64,000 bases of DNA, taken from positions 221,328-285,327 of the forward strand of contig NZ_JAZHFS010000003.1 of the NCBI RefSeq assembly GCF_036541405.1. The letters run 5' to 3'. The position numbers were made by a program, and so were the translations under genes. Source of the stretch: Clostridium_AD frigoriphilum. Lineage in GTDB: Bacteria > Bacillota > Clostridia > Clostridiales > Clostridiaceae. The notes below the pieces were generated by a model. That model saw only the letters and a list, made by a program, of their open reading frames with translations, did no database searches and was not told where the DNA came from. Positions 54,476-62,193 of the stretch are shown here, one piece after another (positions within the stretch are counted from its first letter, which is position 1; each line of letters begins with the position of its first letter).

Positions 54476-54752
54476 ACAAAACAAATTAAACGTATTCAAA
54501 TATTTTAAAAATTAGATTTCTGGGGTATTCGTCAAGCTCTTATTTTCAACCTACAATATTTATACGGGAGTTCGAGATCTAGATGTGCATTTGGCTTATA
54601 AGACCAATTTTTAATTGGCAAGGACTGTTATACATCTCTGAGGACACCCACCTATCATAAAGATAGGTGTAAAAATTGGGGCAACGGTATTTTGGATTAA
54701 TGATTTTAAAATTTTGATTAATTTATAAAGAGATAGAAATATCTCTTTTTTT
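54476..54752 (+). ncRNA. ssrS: Probable 6S RNA
   Basis: The interval between a good promoter and a terminator has no ORF but carries blocks I associate with firmicute 6S RNA. These are GGGGTATTCGTCAAGCTC, TTTTCAACCTAC, ACGGGAGTTCGAGATC, TGGCTTATAAGACCA, and GAGGACACCCACCT followed by the hairpin closing in AGGTG. AT-rich 5' and 3' ends (AAATATTTTAAAA and TTTTAAAATTTT) can pair to close the rod. 6S RNA binds sigma-A RNA polymerase and lowers transcription in stationary phase. The conserved core is about 54521-54690; exact ends are uncertain, and the mature form is probably nearer 200 bases. Confidence 0.72.
54727..54752 (+). terminator. Terminator after the probable 6S RNA
   Basis: AAAGAGATA pairs with TATCTCTTT across GAAA, followed by T residues. 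Confidence 0.85.
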
Positions 54753-54784
54753 AGTGTCTCTTAAATTATAATTTAATTTTTTTA

Positions 54785-54793
54785 TGTTATAAT
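54785..54793 (+). promoter_or_regulatory. Extended -10 element for the repeat-protein/MoxR/VWA operon
   Basis: TGTTATAAT lies 70 bases before the first gene and just beyond the preceding terminator. No clear -35 is visible. Confidence 0.55.
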
Positions 54794-54862
54794 TAATATA
54801 AAGTAATAAGACATTTTGAAAAAGCAGTAAGTGCACAATGTCTTGCAAAGAGGTGCAGTAAT

Positions 54863-55666
54863 ATGAGAGAAGACAAAGTTCTTGAGATGATAAAGATTAA
54901 CCCAATTGTTATAAAAAATATTGAAAATCCCAGTGATGAGATGAAACTTATGGCGATAAAAAAAGATGGTATAATGATACGCTATATAAAAAATCCTACA
55001 AGTGAAATGGAATATTTAGCAATACAAAACAATCCACGGGTGATTGAGTTTATAAAGAAACCAACATATAATATGAAAAAACATGTTGTGTCAAAGCTAT
55101 GGAATGCTCTAGAATTTATTGAAAATCCTTCAGAAGAATTGATAATAATAGGTATGAAGCAAAAGGGATATGCAATAAAATACGCTGAAAATCCAAGTGA
55201 AAAACTTCAAAAAATGGCTATAGAAAAAGATTATGATTCTATAAAATATATAGAAAACCCAAGTGAAGAAATACAATTTTTTGCTATAAGAATAAATTAT
55301 GTTGCTTTAAGGTATATAAAAAATGCAACATTAAGTGCTGAGATATTGGCAATACGCGAAAATGAATCAGCTATAAGGTTTATTGAAAATATAGATGATA
55401 ATAAAAAGATATTGTTTTTAAAAAGCAACGCATTTGTAATGAAATATATTATTAATGATCTCTCAAGGGATAGTGTAGAGATGGCTTTTAAAGAGGTGTT
55501 ATCTAAAGAAACTGTATCAGACAAATATGTGAGAGATTTCATAAATTGTGATAGTATAAATGAGAGATATGGCAACATATCTATGGATAAAATAGTCTTT
55601 ATTTATAAATATGGTAGTAAAACATGCAAAAAAATAGCAGTTGATGAAAAACTGAATATGATGTAA
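54863..55666 (+). CDS. Protein of eight ~22-residue tandem repeats, first gene of a MoxR/VWA operon
   Basis: A 267-residue soluble protein I cannot assign to a named family. From about residue 18 to 195 it consists of eight tandem units of 22 residues with the pattern ENPSEE-x-x-x-x-AIKK-x(4)-IKYI, for example ENPSEKLQKMAIEKD followed by YDSIKYI. Such two-helix units usually stack into a superhelical binding surface, as in LRV/HEAT-like proteins. Units 3, 7 and 8 have drifted. The C-terminal ~70 residues are non-repeated. It is followed at 14 bases by a MoxR-type ATPase, so it is probably the substrate- or partner-binding component. GAGGTG precedes the ATG. Confidence 0.85.
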   Translation: MREDKVLEMIKINPIVIKNIENPSDEMKLMAIKKDGIMIRYIKNPTSEMEYLAIQNNPRVIEFIKKPTYNMKKHVVSKLWNALEFIENPSEELIIIGMKQKGYAIKYAENPSEKLQKMAIEKDYDSIKYIENPSEEIQFFAIRINYVALRYIKNATLSAEILAIRENESAIRFIENIDDNKKILFLKSNAFVMKYIINDLSRDSVEMAFKEVLSKETVSDKYVRDFINCDSINERYGNISMDKIVFIYKYGSKTCKKIAVDEKLNMM

Positions 55667-55680
55667 GAAGGGATGAACTA

Positions 55681-56799
55681 ATGAATTTAAAAGATACTAT
55701 GTTAAGTGTAGAACTTGTTATAGAAACGAATGAAGTGCCTTTAATTGTAGGAGAGAGTGGTATTGGAAAAACTGCACTCGCGAAAACACTTTCAAAAAAT
55801 AAAGGGTGGAGCTTGGTTATTATAGATGGTAACCTATTAAAAGAAGGAGAGATAGGCGGCCTTCCAACAGTTGAGGATTATAGTTTTAAGGATATAAGTG
55901 GCAAGGAGGTTCAATCAAAAAATACTGTTTATGCAGTTCATACAAAACTGCAAGAAATAGATAAATTAGTAAATGAAGGCAAAGAAGTGTTTTTATTTAT
56001 TGACGAGATAAATCGTTGTGAACACACAGTGCAGCAGGAACTTATGAACCTAATATTAAATAGAGAGATAAATGGATATAAACTAGATAAAAAAGTAAAA
56101 ATATTAGCAGCAATGAACCCTTCTAGCAAGTATGGTGAAGATTTTGATTATCAAGTAGTTGATATGGATGCCGCGCAAGAAAATAGATTTGTTTTATTAC
56201 ATATGGAATGTGACTCAAAAGCTTGGATTTCATGGGCTATAGAAAATAACTTAGAGCAAAAGGTTGTAGAATTCATAGCTACATTTCCTGAATATTTACT
56301 AAATAATCAAAAGGATGAGCAAATAAGAGCGACCCCAAGAAGTTATGAGCGGGTTTCTAAAGTTTATAAAATATATAAGGAAAATAAAGATACTATTCCT
56401 AAAAGAATATTTCTTAATATAATAAAAGGAAATTTAGGTAATAGAATAGCGAATGAGTTTATGTCATTTACACAGGAAGATAATGAGCCATTAATTTCTT
56501 TTGATGATGTGTTTGCAGGTGAGGTATTATCACAAGAAATAATAACTAAGGTGGAAAATGAAACCCACACTAGATTATATTTAACATCAAAAAATATTAT
56601 ATATACATTGGATAATAAAGTGATTCTAGACAGCGATATAAGGCGGTTTATAGAATTATTGGGCATTTATCCTGTGGATTTAGGGGTAGGAATTATGCAG
56701 GATATTAAAGAAAGCAGTAATAATGTTTATAAGCTGTGTTTGGAAAATGAAGCCTTCGTTGAAATGTATTTTAAGGCCTATAATCAAATAAAAGGCTAG
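55681..56799 (+). CDS. MoxR-type AAA+ ATPase
   Basis: A 372-residue ATPase. Walker A is GESGIGKTALAKT (~23-35), Walker B is VFLFIDEINRCEHTVQQELM (~100-119), sensor 1 is ILAAMNPSSKYG, and the sensor-2 region has RATPRSYERVSKVY. MoxR ATPases work with VWA-domain proteins to remodel or mature targets, as in RavA-ViaA. The VWA partner gene starts eight bases downstream and the repeat protein lies just upstream. AGAAGGG provides the ribosome-binding site. Confidence 0.9.
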   Translation: MNLKDTMLSVELVIETNEVPLIVGESGIGKTALAKTLSKNKGWSLVIIDGNLLKEGEIGGLPTVEDYSFKDISGKEVQSKNTVYAVHTKLQEIDKLVNEGKEVFLFIDEINRCEHTVQQELMNLILNREINGYKLDKKVKILAAMNPSSKYGEDFDYQVVDMDAAQENRFVLLHMECDSKAWISWAIENNLEQKVVEFIATFPEYLLNNQKDEQIRATPRSYERVSKVYKIYKENKDTIPKRIFLNIIKGNLGNRIANEFMSFTQEDNEPLISFDDVFAGEVLSQEIITKVENETHTRLYLTSKNIIYTLDNKVILDSDIRRFIELLGIYPVDLGVGIMQDIKESSNNVYKLCLENEAFVEMYFKAYNQIKG

Positions 56800-56807
56800 G
56801 TGAAATT

Positions 56808-58172
56808 ATGGGAAAAAAATTTGAAATCCTTAAAAGTGAGCTTTATGATGAAATTTCTAATGTGAAAAGCATAAGGGATATGCCAAGCAATTTTACAAAT
56901 GACTTCTTGAAACTCGTTACAATGGTTAATTTTATGTTAATAGAGGATAAGGACAATTTTTATGGCTATTTTTTGCTTCAAATGTCTAGAGAGATAAAAT
57001 ATGATATAAGTTCTCCAACAGCTGTGAATTTTAAATTATCTAGGTATGTTATTTACTTTAATCCATATATTTTCTTAAACCTCACAGCAGAGCAGATGAA
57101 GAGCGCTATAAAACATGAGATTTATCACATATTATCATTTCATTTAAAACGTGCAAGAGGCCTTAAAACAAAATACAGCACCTTGGCTATTAATATGGCA
57201 ATGGATATAGTAGTTAATCAATATTTAAACTATCTTCCACCATTTTCTATAACGATAGACAGTATAAATTCAAAATATAGATTAAATCTTCAACAATATA
57301 TGGGTATGGAATATTATGCAAAGGAGATTCAGAAAGCTTTGGATCTTTTAGAGGAAGATGATGAAAGTCAAGTGGATGACTCTAAGGATAAGCATATAGA
57401 AAAAGAATATGATGCTAGAAAAACTCATGATTTATGGGAAGAATCTATAGAAGTAGACGAGGAAACTCTTGAAAATTTTACGCAGAAATATGCCATGCTT
57501 TCAGAAAAAGGCAAAGTACCTCTTTATTTAGAGGGTATTTTGAAGGGGCTAAAAAACGAAAAAGGTGAAATTCCTTGGAATTTGTATTTGAAAAAGATTA
57601 TGGGGACATTGGAAAGTGATAAAAAAAAGACTGTTGCAAGAAGAAGTAGGCGTCAACCTAATAGATTGGATCTAAGAGGAGAACTTAGGGGGCATACTGC
57701 TAGAATTACCTTGGCTATAGATGTAAGCGGTAGTATAAGCGATGAGGAGTTTAAGGGAGCAATAAAGGAAGTGTTTAATATAGTGAAAACTTATAAACAT
57801 GAAATAACTCTGATTGAATGTGATACGCAAATAAGGCAGGTATATAAGGTTAAATCTATTAATAGCATAAGAGAGCGATGTACTAGTCGTGGTGGTACGA
57901 AATTTACACCTGTGTTTAAATATGTAAATGGTACAGATACTAATATACTAATATATTTTACAGATGGAAAAGGTGAAGAAAAACTGGATGTATTACCAAA
58001 GGGTTACAAAACATTGTGGGTTATATCGGGACGTGGTGATAAACTATCATTAAAGGAACCTTTTGGAATAATAAAAAAACTAAAGCCTGTAGAGATAATA
58101 GAGGATATGCAGGAAAGATTAGATATAATGGTTGATGGGTTTTCTATGCAAAGTCAAGAGCCAATACATTAG
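56808..58172 (+). CDS. HEXXH putative metallopeptidase with VWA-like domain (DUF2201 type)
   Basis: A 454-residue soluble protein. The N-terminal domain has HEIYH at 103-107, an HEXXH zinc site, with a likely further acidic ligand in NMAMDIVVN (~Asp133). A charged linker follows. The C-terminal ~150 residues form a VWA-like domain with an intact MIDAS: LAIDVSGSISDEEF (DxSxS), the Thr in GGTKFTP and the Asp in YFTDGKGE. This is the DUF2201 architecture. It is the third gene of the operon and is followed after 26 bases by family A repeat copy 2. Protease activity is unproven. Confidence 0.88.
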   Translation: MGKKFEILKSELYDEISNVKSIRDMPSNFTNDFLKLVTMVNFMLIEDKDNFYGYFLLQMSREIKYDISSPTAVNFKLSRYVIYFNPYIFLNLTAEQMKSAIKHEIYHILSFHLKRARGLKTKYSTLAINMAMDIVVNQYLNYLPPFSITIDSINSKYRLNLQQYMGMEYYAKEIQKALDLLEEDDESQVDDSKDKHIEKEYDARKTHDLWEESIEVDEETLENFTQKYAMLSEKGKVPLYLEGILKGLKNEKGEIPWNLYLKKIMGTLESDKKKTVARRSRRQPNRLDLRGELRGHTARITLAIDVSGSISDEEFKGAIKEVFNIVKTYKHEITLIECDTQIRQVYKVKSINSIRERCTSRGGTKFTPVFKYVNGTDTNILIYFTDGKGEEKLDVLPKGYKTLWVISGRGDKLSLKEPFGIIKKLKPVEIIEDMQERLDIMVDGFSMQSQEPIH

Positions 58173-58198
58173 CATGATAAACCCTGAATTTTTTCTAT

Positions 58199-58405
58199 GT
58201 GACTTGCAAACGAACTTTAAACTGGAAATTTGACTAAGAAATTCTAATGATTTACTCATGGAAAATTCTCTATCACTCACATTCGGCGTCCTGCCTCAGG
58301 TTCGCTAGCCTGCCTTCCTGGCAGGCTTACGAGAATTTTACATTTATAAATCAAGAATGTCTAAGTCGAATTTCAATAGTTTCGTTGTTTCGTATTGCAA
58401 GTCAC
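58199..58405 (+). repeat. Family A dispersed palindromic repeat, copy 2 (uninterrupted)
   Basis: 207 bases bounded by the perfect 11-base inverted repeat GTGACTTGCAA / TTGCAAGTCAC, extended by ACGAA/TTCG. Inner arms (AAATTCTAATG, AAAATTCTC against GAGAATTTTA) and the core CAGGTTCGCTAGCCTG, CAGGCTTACGAGAATTTT are shared with copies 1 and 3. No module is nested here. It lies directly between the VWA gene and truA. Confidence 0.85.
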
Positions 58406-58530
58406 TTCGTAGAAATTTGCGCTTAATATGTTCATAAAGAAAGTAATTTATACTTGAACGTGCAGAGGAAAAGTAAAACAACTTAAAATAGGAGAGTTGG
58501 TTAAGAAATAAGGTAAAGGTGGATATATAT

Positions 58531-59271
58531 ATGAGAAATTTAAAAATGATATTAGAATTTGATGGAAGTAGATATAAGGGATGGCAGAAACAACCAGATA
58601 ATGATTTAACGGTTGAAGGTAAAATTGAAAGTGCTTTATCTAAAATGGTAGGGGAACCTATAGAAGTTACAGGTTGCGAAAGAACAGATATAGGTGTGCA
58701 TGCCGAGAACTATGTGGCAAATTTTCATACCGACTGTGATTTAAGTATAGAAGCTATTATGGATTATCTTAATGGAGATTTACCAGATGATATAGCAGTG
58801 AAGTCTATGGAGTGTGCAAGTGAAAAATTTAATTCAGGATATAATATAAAATCAATTACTTATGTGTATAAAATAAGTAATAGTGAATTAAGAAACGTGT
58901 TTAATAGAAAATATGTTTATAACTCCGAGATGCTACTTAATTTAGAAGAAATGAAAAATACAGCAGAATATTTAGTTGGTACTCATGACTTTCAGTATTT
59001 AGCCACAGTACCTATAAATATTAAGTCTACTATAAGAACTATTAATTATATTAATATAATAGAATTAGAAGAAGGTATTATTGAGATAGAAATTAATGCT
59101 GATGAATTCCTCTGGAATATGGTAAGAATTATTGTGGGTAGTCTTCTAGAAGTAGGTAAAGGGAATATAAAACCAATTGATATTGAAAATTTATTAATTG
59201 ATACAGAAGCATCGGCATATATACCAATGGCTAAATCTAAAGGATTAGCTTTAAGAGGCGTTGAATACTAA
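58531..59271 (+). CDS. truA: tRNA pseudouridine synthase TruA, divergent copy
   Basis: Forms pseudouridine at positions 38-40 of the tRNA anticodon arm (246 aa). N-terminal LEFDGSRYKGWQKQ is canonical. The catalytic loop reads GCERTDIGVHAE, retaining the nucleophilic Asp in RTD, but the usual GRTDAGVHA has Glu for the first Gly and Ile for Ala. The C-terminal half has FLWNMVRIIVGSLLEVG. The ATG at 58531 follows AAAGGTGG; a GTG at 58519 is in frame but overlaps it. It stands alone between two direct repeat copies, not in a ribosomal-protein operon, so it may be a paralogue. Confidence 0.9.
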   Translation: MRNLKMILEFDGSRYKGWQKQPDNDLTVEGKIESALSKMVGEPIEVTGCERTDIGVHAENYVANFHTDCDLSIEAIMDYLNGDLPDDIAVKSMECASEKFNSGYNIKSITYVYKISNSELRNVFNRKYVYNSEMLLNLEEMKNTAEYLVGTHDFQYLATVPINIKSTIRTINYINIIELEEGIIEIEINADEFLWNMVRIIVGSLLEVGKGNIKPIDIENLLIDTEASAYIPMAKSKGLALRGVEY

Positions 59272-59296
59272 GATAACAAAGCAAGAAATCACCTGT

Positions 59297-59547
59297 GTGA
59301 ATTGCATAAGAACTAAAAACTAGAAATTCAATTAACAAATTCTAATCTTTTGATTATATAAAATTCTCAACCTCTGGGTAGTTCTCTGGGGCGCATAACA
59401 ATTATCAATTGTTATGTACTCACATTCAACCTCCTGGCTCAGGTTCGCTAGCCTGACTTCCTGTCAGGCTTACGAGAATTTTATATTCTCAAAAGAAGAA
59501 TTTCTAAATGAAATTTAATAGTTTTGTCGTTTCTTATTGCAAGTCAC
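59297..59547 (+). repeat. Family A dispersed palindromic repeat, copy 3, with nested module
   Basis: 251 bases in the same orientation as copy 2. The left end is GTGAATTGCATAAGAACT (degenerate) and the right end TTGCAAGTCAC; the symmetry extends outward to TCACC/GGTGGGA. The core CAGGTTCGCTAGCCTG, then CTTCCTGTCAGGCTTACGAG is nearly identical to copy 2. A 48-base module (59369-59416) is inserted in the left part. Confidence 0.85.
59369..59416 (+). repeat. Nested 48 bp hairpin module inside family A copy 3
   Basis: AACCTCTGGGTAGTTCTCTG, then GGGCG and the palindrome CATAACAATTATCAATTG with TTATG. This is the reverse complement of the block at 149-196. In copy 2 the sequence runs straight from AAAATTCTC to ACTCACATTC with no such block. 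Confidence 0.75.
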
Positions 59548-59606
59548 TCCGGTGGGATTACTATGCTTATTAAGATATGAGTGTTACACTGATATAACTA
59601 TAAGTA

Positions 59607-59654
59607 AAAAAAGATAATACTAAGGGCTTACCCCCAAGGTATTATCTTTTTTTG
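59607..59654 (+). terminator. Intrinsic terminator downstream of family A copy 3
   Basis: AAAAGATAATAC pairs with GTATTATCTTTT around a loop that can form a short inner stem, followed by TTTG. It would end transcription from truA through the repeat. Confidence 0.85.
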
Positions 59655-59850
59655 TTAAGTGTATTAATAACGTCGAACATAATTAGAAATTATTACATAA
59701 TATAGTTTTAGAGGATTAAAAGGAAAGCTTAAAATAGTTATTTATGATTAAAAAATCTCGATGAAATGTTTGGAAATGTTTACAGTATATAGCTGTAAAC
59801 CGTTTGATGGGCAGACGTTAGCGTGTGTCCATTTATTTTTTTAAAATGTA

Positions 59851-59879
59851 TTGACATGAGATATTTATGGGATTATAAT
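59851..59879 (+). promoter_or_regulatory. Promoter of the marR-ABC operon
   Basis: TTGACA (59851-59856), 17 bases, TATAAT (59874-59879): a full consensus sigma-A promoter about 70 bases before the MarR start. Confidence 0.88.
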
Positions 59880-59906
59880 ATACTTCGTAAGCTAAATATA
59901 CGTACA

Positions 59907-59923
59907 CGAAACATTTGTATTCG
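59907..59923. promoter_or_regulatory. Candidate MarR operator
   Basis: CGAAACATTTGTATTCG has imperfect dyad symmetry (CGAA/TTCG and ACA/TGT). It lies between the promoter and the marR start, where autoregulatory MarR operators commonly occur. Confidence 0.35.
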
Positions 59924-59947
59924 AAATATATTCAAGGTGGTGATTAA

Positions 59948-60388
59948 GTGGAAATATTTAATGAAAGTATAGAAGTTGCGAGGCTTTTTCAAGAGGTTAT
60001 GCAGTTATTTAAACATAGTATGACTAAAGTATTATGTGATACAGGCATGTCTGCACCTCAAGGTATGGTTTTAGGACTTTTAAGTAAAAAAAAGAAGATG
60101 AAGATAACTGAACTTAGCAATGATCTTTGTCTATCAAATAGTACAGTATCTGGAATTATAGACAGGCTTGAGAAGCAGAAAATGGTAGTACGTGAAAGAA
60201 GTGAGAAGGACAAGAGAGTAGTTTATGTAAGTATAGCGCCAAATTTTGAAGACATGCATAAAACTTTCCATAAACAGTTTGAAAAAAATATTGCAGACGT
60301 AATGAGTAAAGGAGATGCACAGGAGATTCATAAAATATTTGAGGGCTTAGACGTACTAAAAAAACTTTTAAAAGACCAAGAAAAATAA
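59948..60388 (+). CDS. MarR-family transcriptional regulator
   Basis: Winged-helix repressor (146 aa). The recognition region is KITELSNDLCLSNSTVSGII (~55-75), followed by the wing RLEKQKMVVRERSEKDKRVV, typical of MarR proteins. Start is the GTG at 59948 with AAGGTGGTG upstream. Two ABC exporter genes follow at once, so it probably represses this operon and responds to an exported compound. Confidence 0.93.
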   Translation: MEIFNESIEVARLFQEVMQLFKHSMTKVLCDTGMSAPQGMVLGLLSKKKKMKITELSNDLCLSNSTVSGIIDRLEKQKMVVRERSEKDKRVVYVSIAPNFEDMHKTFHKQFEKNIADVMSKGDAQEIHKIFEGLDVLKKLLKDQEK

Positions 60389-60417
60389 AACAATAACAAT
60401 GAATGGAGATGACACTT

Positions 60418-62193
60418 TTGATTAAATTATTTAGATTTCTTAAACAATACACAATACACATAATTGCAATAGTTATATTAATTTTTATTCAGGTACTTGC
60501 GAATCTTTATTTGCCAACATTAATGGCAGATATAATAGATAAAGGTATAGTTCAGAAAAATGTAGTTCAAAATATTTCATTCCTAGGATATAGTGGAGCT
60601 TATAAAGGGATAGAATATATTATGAGAATAGGTGCTATTATGCTGATAATTTCAGCAGGTGGTGTTATATGTTCAATTATAGCTGCATTCCTATCGTCTA
60701 AAACTTCTGTTGGACTTGGTAGAATTGTTCGTAATAAATTATTTGCTAAAGTCGAAGGATTTTCGCTACATGAGTTTGATAAGGTTGGTACTGCAACACT
60801 TATAACAAGGACTACGAATGATGTTACTCAGGTTCAAACAGCAACCGTAATGATTTTTTCAATCATGCTTTTTGCACCTTTAACTGCAATAGGTGGTATT
60901 GTTATGGCTTTAAGAGAAGATGCAACTTTAACTTGGATTTTTGCAGTTGTAATTCCGCTTCTTGGAATTATTATTGGAATAACTCTTAAATTCGCTATGC
61001 CGTTATTTAAATTAATGCAAGTTAAAATAGATAAATTAAATCTTGTATTACGTGAATCACTTACTGGTATTAGGGTTGTGCGTGCATTCAATCGTATAAG
61101 GACTGAAAAGGCTAGATTTGATGATGCTAACACTGATCTTATGAATAATGCTGTAAAGGTAAATAAGATCATGGCTTTTTTATTGCCAATAATGATGTTT
61201 ATCATGAATGTTACAACAGTTGCTATTATTTGGTTTGGTGCTAAAAGAATAGATACTGGAGGCATGGAGGTTGGTTCATTAATAGCATTTATACAATATG
61301 GAATGCAAATTTTATTCGGATTCTTAATGCTTGCTATGGTATTTATAATGATACCAAGGGCACAAGCCTCTGCAATAAGAATTAATGAAGTATTAGATAT
61401 GGAGCCAGAAATAATTGATCCAAAGAATACTAAATTAGCGGATAAAAAAAGTGGATATGTTGATTTTAAGGATGTAACATTTAGTTACCCTGGTGCAGAT
61501 CAACCAGCCATTAGTAATATAACATTTAGTGCAAGACCAGGTGAAACAACCGCTATTATTGGTGGTACTGGTTCTGGTAAGTCAACTCTTATAAACTTAA
61601 TACCACGTTTTTATGATGTTACTAGTGGTGCAATATTAGTTGATGGGGTAGATGTTCGCGAAATGAGTCAGGAAAGCCTAAGATCTAAAATAGGGTTTGT
61701 TCCTCAAAATACTGTTCTCTTTTCTGGAACTATTGCAGAGAATATTAAATATGGTAAAGATAATGCTACTATTGAGCAAATTAAGCATGCAGCTACAGTA
61801 GCACAAGCTACTGACTTTATCAATGGAATGAAAGAAGGGTATGATCATCCTATTGCCCAGGGCGGTACAAATGTTTCTGGTGGACAAAAACAACGTCTAT
61901 CTATAGCGCGTGCCTTAGTTAGACAACCTGAAATATATATATTTGATGATAGTTTTTCAGCACTTGATTTTAAAACTGATGCAAAACTGCGAGCAGCACT
62001 TAAAAAAGAAACATCAAAATCTACTGTAATAATTATTGCACAAAGGGTTGCAACGGTTATGGATGCAGATAGGATTATAGTAATAGATGACGGCTTAATT
62101 GCAGGCATAGGAACTCACAAGGAACTTTTAACCAGTTGTAAGATATATCATGAAATTGTATCTTCACAGCTTTCAGAGGAGGAATTATCATGA
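60418..62193 (+). CDS. ABC exporter half-transporter with degenerate ATP site
   Basis: About 591 aa: six transmembrane helices (~1-310) and an ABC domain. Walker A is GGTGSGKST and the signature is VSGGQKQRLSIARAL. Walker B reads IYIFDDSFSALD, with Asp in place of the catalytic Glu, and the switch loop reads IIAQRVATV, with Gln for His. These are the marks of the non-catalytic site in heterodimeric multidrug exporters (BmrC/LmrC/TM287 class). An ATG at 60403 is in frame but has no upstream site; GGAGATGA better serves the TTG at 60418. It overlaps the partner gene by four bases. Confidence 0.9.
   Translation: MIKLFRFLKQYTIHIIAIVILIFIQVLANLYLPTLMADIIDKGIVQKNVVQNISFLGYSGAYKGIEYIMRIGAIMLIISAGGVICSIIAAFLSSKTSVGLGRIVRNKLFAKVEGFSLHEFDKVGTATLITRTTNDVTQVQTATVMIFSIMLFAPLTAIGGIVMALREDATLTWIFAVVIPLLGIIIGITLKFAMPLFKLMQVKIDKLNLVLRESLTGIRVVRAFNRIRTEKARFDDANTDLMNNAVKVNKIMAFLLPIMMFIMNVTTVAIIWFGAKRIDTGGMEVGSLIAFIQYGMQILFGFLMLAMVFIMIPRAQASAIRINEVLDMEPEIIDPKNTKLADKKSGYVDFKDVTFSYPGADQPAISNITFSARPGETTAIIGGTGSGKSTLINLIPRFYDVTSGAILVDGVDVREMSQESLRSKIGFVPQNTVLFSGTIAENIKYGKDNATIEQIKHAATVAQATDFINGMKEGYDHPIAQGGTNVSGGQKQRLSIARALVRQPEIYIFDDSFSALDFKTDAKLRAALKKETSKSTVIIIAQRVATVMDADRIIVIDDGLIAGIGTHKELLTSCKIYHEIVSSQLSEEELS

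Noticed and set aside
58199..59547. Insertion sequence or composite transposon around truA
   Set aside because: Neither repeat copy encodes a transposase and I could not find clear target duplications, so only the repeat bracket is reported.
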